From contig SKCR01038149.1 in assembly GCA_019454045.1 (NCBI GenBank), positions 62,001 to 126,000 of the forward strand: a stretch of 64,000 nt of DNA, written 5' to 3'. Source of the DNA: Zanthoxylum bungeanum (taxonomy: Eukaryota; Streptophyta; Magnoliopsida; Sapindales; Rutaceae). This document shows, piece by piece, positions 61,545 to 64,000 of this stretch. The position numbers and the translations under genes are program-made. Numbering within the stretch: the stretch's first letter is position 1; every line of letters starts with the position of its first letter. The notes under the pieces were generated by a model. The model was not told the origin of the DNA. It was given only the letters and a program-made list of their open reading frames with translations, and did no database searches.

Positions 61545-62200
61545 AACCAAACAGATTCATAGTTGGGGGAAGATTGTTCGAGGAGTGATTTTCCGGATTT
61601 ATCCCTGGAACGAAAATCAGACGTTAACAACTAATATCCCAATTATTGGTTGTGCAAAAAATATTTAGAAAAATTAAAAAACTAACCTCTTTAAAAGGAA
61701 TTCTATGTAATTTGGGAACTACATCGAGCAATCTAGCATATGTTCTTCATGTCTCTGCGTTCATCATTATAGATCGTATCTCGATCACCAAAACTTCAAA
61801 TTAAATTAATGAATTAAAGAAAAGAAGGATAAACAATTCAACAAACCCATCAGTTAATATTGGAGTTGAGTTTAGCGATCTGCATCGATATATTATTTGG
61901 CTCTAGCCTTGTGAGTCTGAAAAGACTCATTCAACTCTTCATCTTTCAATGACCAGTAAGAAAAACAATAATTACTAAGCCACCAATCAGTTAATTTTGG
62001 AGTTGAGTTTTCCGAGTTGCATCTAATATTATTTGGCTCTAGCCTTGTGAATCGGAAAAGAAGAATTCAACCCTATATCTGCTAATGACTAGTGAGAAAC
62101 ATAATTATTACTATGCCATCATTTAAATTTATTAATCATTAATTCATGCTAATCCAATTCAATATATTTCCTTGAAATAAGGTGAGCAAGCCAATTCTTA
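61545..62200. other. flanking DNA with a 137-bp tandem duplication
   Basis: A unit with CAGTTAATATTGGAGTTGAG and TATTTGGCTCTAGCCTTGTGA occurs at about 61851-61987 and 61988-62118. The copies are diverged. No coding sequence, LTR edge or primer site is recognised. This may be the target DNA of the Tat-like element. Confidence 0.5.
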
Positions 62201-62313
62201 GAGGGTGAATGTGGAAGCTCTATTTTTATAAGAGCTAGTCAGGAGTTTGGGCGATGCGCATGTTTAATTGTAATTTTGATACATAAAAATTACATATCAA
62301 ATTGGACGGTTCA

Positions 62314-62333
62314 GTTCGGTTTCGAAACCGAAC
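62314..62333. repeat. perfect 20-bp palindrome
   Basis: GTTCGGTTTCGAAACCGAAC sits in a CGGTTCAGTTCGG...CCGAACCG context. GGTTCGGTTCGG-rich termini occur in hAT-type elements, so this may be a decayed end. Confidence 0.7.
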
Positions 62334-62349
62334 CGTTGGCTAGGCCTAT

Positions 62350-63460
62350 ATTTAGGTGGTGTTTGGTTGGAAGGAAATGAGAGGAGATTGAAGGAGAAGA
62401 AATGGTGATGAAATTTGATTCCATTGTTTGGTTAGTACAAGAATTTTGAAAACATTTTTTTAATTAAAAATATAATTTATTTATTTGATGTAATTTTAAT
62501 TAAAAATATTATTTTAATTAATTATAATAATTTTAAATATATTAATAAAATTAATATTAGATATAAAGAATTTGTTGATAATATTAACATATTTTTATAA
62601 ATAATTATAAATATGAAAAATAAATAATATTATATTATTAGTACCAGGATTTTAGATCGGGGACCAAGACCCAGAATCAGGTCGGGGGCGGCTCGGGTCC
62701 TAGTCCTGATCCCGGCCCTCGGCCCGGTCCGAGTCTCGATCCTATTGTCAACCCCGAGTCTTGTCCCCGACCTCGGTCCTGGTCGTAACCTCGGGTCTTG
62801 GGTCTCGCGCCTAAGTCCTGATGCTATCTTAGCCTCTGGTCTTATGTCCTCATCCTCTCTTGGCCTCTGGTCTTATGTCATGATCTCGTCCATGGCACTA
62901 TCCTCGGTCCCAACCCGGTTGGGTCTCGGGTCCGAGGTCCCGACCTAGTCCAGGTCTAGGGTCTCTACATCAGGTCTCAGGTCCTAACGGAGGTTCTTGG
63001 GTCCCTGTCTCGATCCCAGGTCTGGCGTCCCAATCGCAGCCTCAACCCTGAACCTGATCGCATCTCCCGTATCGGTCCTAGTCTTGGTCCCGGGTCCTGG
63101 ATCTCTGCCCTGGTCACGGGTCCAGTCCCGTGCCTCGATCCCGGTCTTGGTCCCCATCTCGATCCTCATCCAATAAATTAGTAATAAATTATTCACATAT
63201 AATAATGATTCAAATATATTAGCATGTTTGGTGAATATTAAAAAAATAATAAATAAATCAATAATAAAAATATTCTATAACTAATTCATTTAAAGGATAA
63301 TTATGAAATTTTTGTAAATTAATAGGAGGATAATTTAAGTTCATTGATTATTGATGAGAAATTCAAATACTTCATGGAATTTCCTAAAATATGCAAATCA
63401 AACATTGGAATTTATCAAAAAATTCAAATTCTTTATTTCGCTCATATTTTCTCCTAACAA
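62350..63460. mobile_element. probable non-autonomous DNA transposon with GC-rich core
   Basis: The left side starts GGTGTTTGGTTGGAAGGAAATGAG. The right side near 63430-63456 (CGCTCATATTTTCTCCTAAC) is a partial inverse. AT-rich arms flank a GC-rich core at 62655-63165 of degenerate GGTCCCGGGTC/GGTCTTGG units about 6-12 bp long. Superfamily, terminal repeats and target duplication are uncertain. Frames at 62745-62948 and 62984-63196 come from the repeat. Confidence 0.35.
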
Positions 63461-63466
63461 GAGAAC

Positions 63467-64000
63467 TGTAGACGTTGGTTTACGTCCGAGGTCCACAATC
63501 GAGAATTTATTGTCTGGGGCACCGGTGATCCTGCAAAACAAGAAGGTTGAGCAGGGAGCACTGGCCACCGATGTGGTGGATGCCGAAGGCACTTTGACGC
63601 CCAAGTCAGTGGTGGAAATGAGCTGTAAAGGCCATAGTAAGAGGAACAAGGTCAGATATTACCTTGATCCCCGTGAGCTGCCGTGAGGGTGGTAAGCAGG
63701 GGGTTTAGAGAGCTCTGGAGAGAATACTGTTAAGCTGTGAGTAGTAGAGCTTTTCTGTCTGTCCCTTGTAGGTTTCTCCTCTTATATAGACACTTGAGTA
63801 ACATGCGCACTTATTGCCTGCAATTATTTTTCCGTTTGGAGGATGAAAACGGTCGAATTTTGAGAGGTATTTATGAGTCTGGACGTTTCATGGGCTGGCA
63901 CATGGTGAGCCTTGGACACGGTTTGGGTATGGTATTTCACTGGTTTTGGGCTTGAGAAACATCTTTGGGCCAATGCAGACTTCTAAATTTGAGCTTCCTT
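63467..64000 (-). repeat. Gypsy LTR, second copy of the family at 1336, cut by the window edge
   Basis: TGTAGACGTTGGTTTACGTC onward is collinear with 1336-1870, including CCCAAGTCAGT, TTACCTTGATCCC and the CTCTTATATAGACAC box. No primer site lies to its left, so it is a solo or 3' LTR. The frame at 63351-63686 runs across the edge and is not a gene. Confidence 0.75.

Noticed and set aside
63351..63686. 111-codon frame at the right edge
   Set aside because: It crosses from the AT-rich flank into the Gypsy LTR at 63467. The matching LTR at 1336 does not keep the frame.
1..64000. Endogenous pararetrovirus or other viral insertion
   Set aside because: Every reverse-transcriptase remnant seen has Copia motif order (protease, integrase, RT, RNase H) and lies between LTRs. 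No movement or coat protein signature was noticed.

Overview
The window is plant nuclear DNA, most likely intergenic heterochromatin of a flowering plant. I see no intact host gene. The evidence is the dense nesting of LTR retrotransposons: Copia elements with a tRNA-iMet primer site, a SIRE-like Copia, and Ty3/Gypsy elements with TGGCGCC-type primer sites. All open reading frames are short and broken. Nothing prokaryotic was found: no operons, CRISPR arrays or rRNA. The species cannot be named from the sequence.

Layout. 1-1040: a possible C-terminal scrap of a host gene, AT-rich DNA, a tRNA-derived SINE-like head and a hAT-like GACCCG-rich end. 1035-2052: minus-strand Gypsy gag start, primer site and LTR. 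2053-23560: the 3' end of a SIRE-like Copia, split by Copia element 1 (2331-22229, + strand, TSD TGCAC), whose own 3' LTR is split by Copia element 2 (12075-22114, - strand, TSD TTTGT). 23561-26884: minus-strand Gypsy LTR and 3' UTR. 26885-37344: a LOG-like gene fragment (cytokinin-activating enzyme family) cut in two by Copia element 3 (27122-37135, + strand, TSD AAAAT). 37345-39945: plus-strand Gypsy LTR pieces. 39946-42098: a 5'-truncated Copia element 4. 42099-48313 plus 60783-61544: 3' part and LTR of a Tat-like Gypsy, with a 128-bp minisatellite and a decayed antisense multi-exon gene. Its LTR is split by Copia element 5 (48314-60777, - strand, TSD GATAG), which itself holds a solo LTR (53877-55923, TSD AGGTG). 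61545-64000: unassigned DNA, a GC-rich degenerate repeat in a probable DNA transposon, and a second copy of the Gypsy LTR seen at 1336.

Elements 1, 2, 3 and 5 and the solo LTR belong to one group of related Copia families with LTRs of about 2 kb. All four internal regions are collinear and share the same pol lesions: YVDD box absent, an RT-RNase H deletion, loss of the first RNase H aspartate, and a stop codon. Element 2 nevertheless has almost identical LTRs. The simplest reading is a non-autonomous lineage that kept moving in trans. Its LTRs hold a chain of short palindromes, each centred on three bases, with at least one compensatory base change between families. That chain, the shared pol lesions and the split LOG fragment are the items most worth following up.
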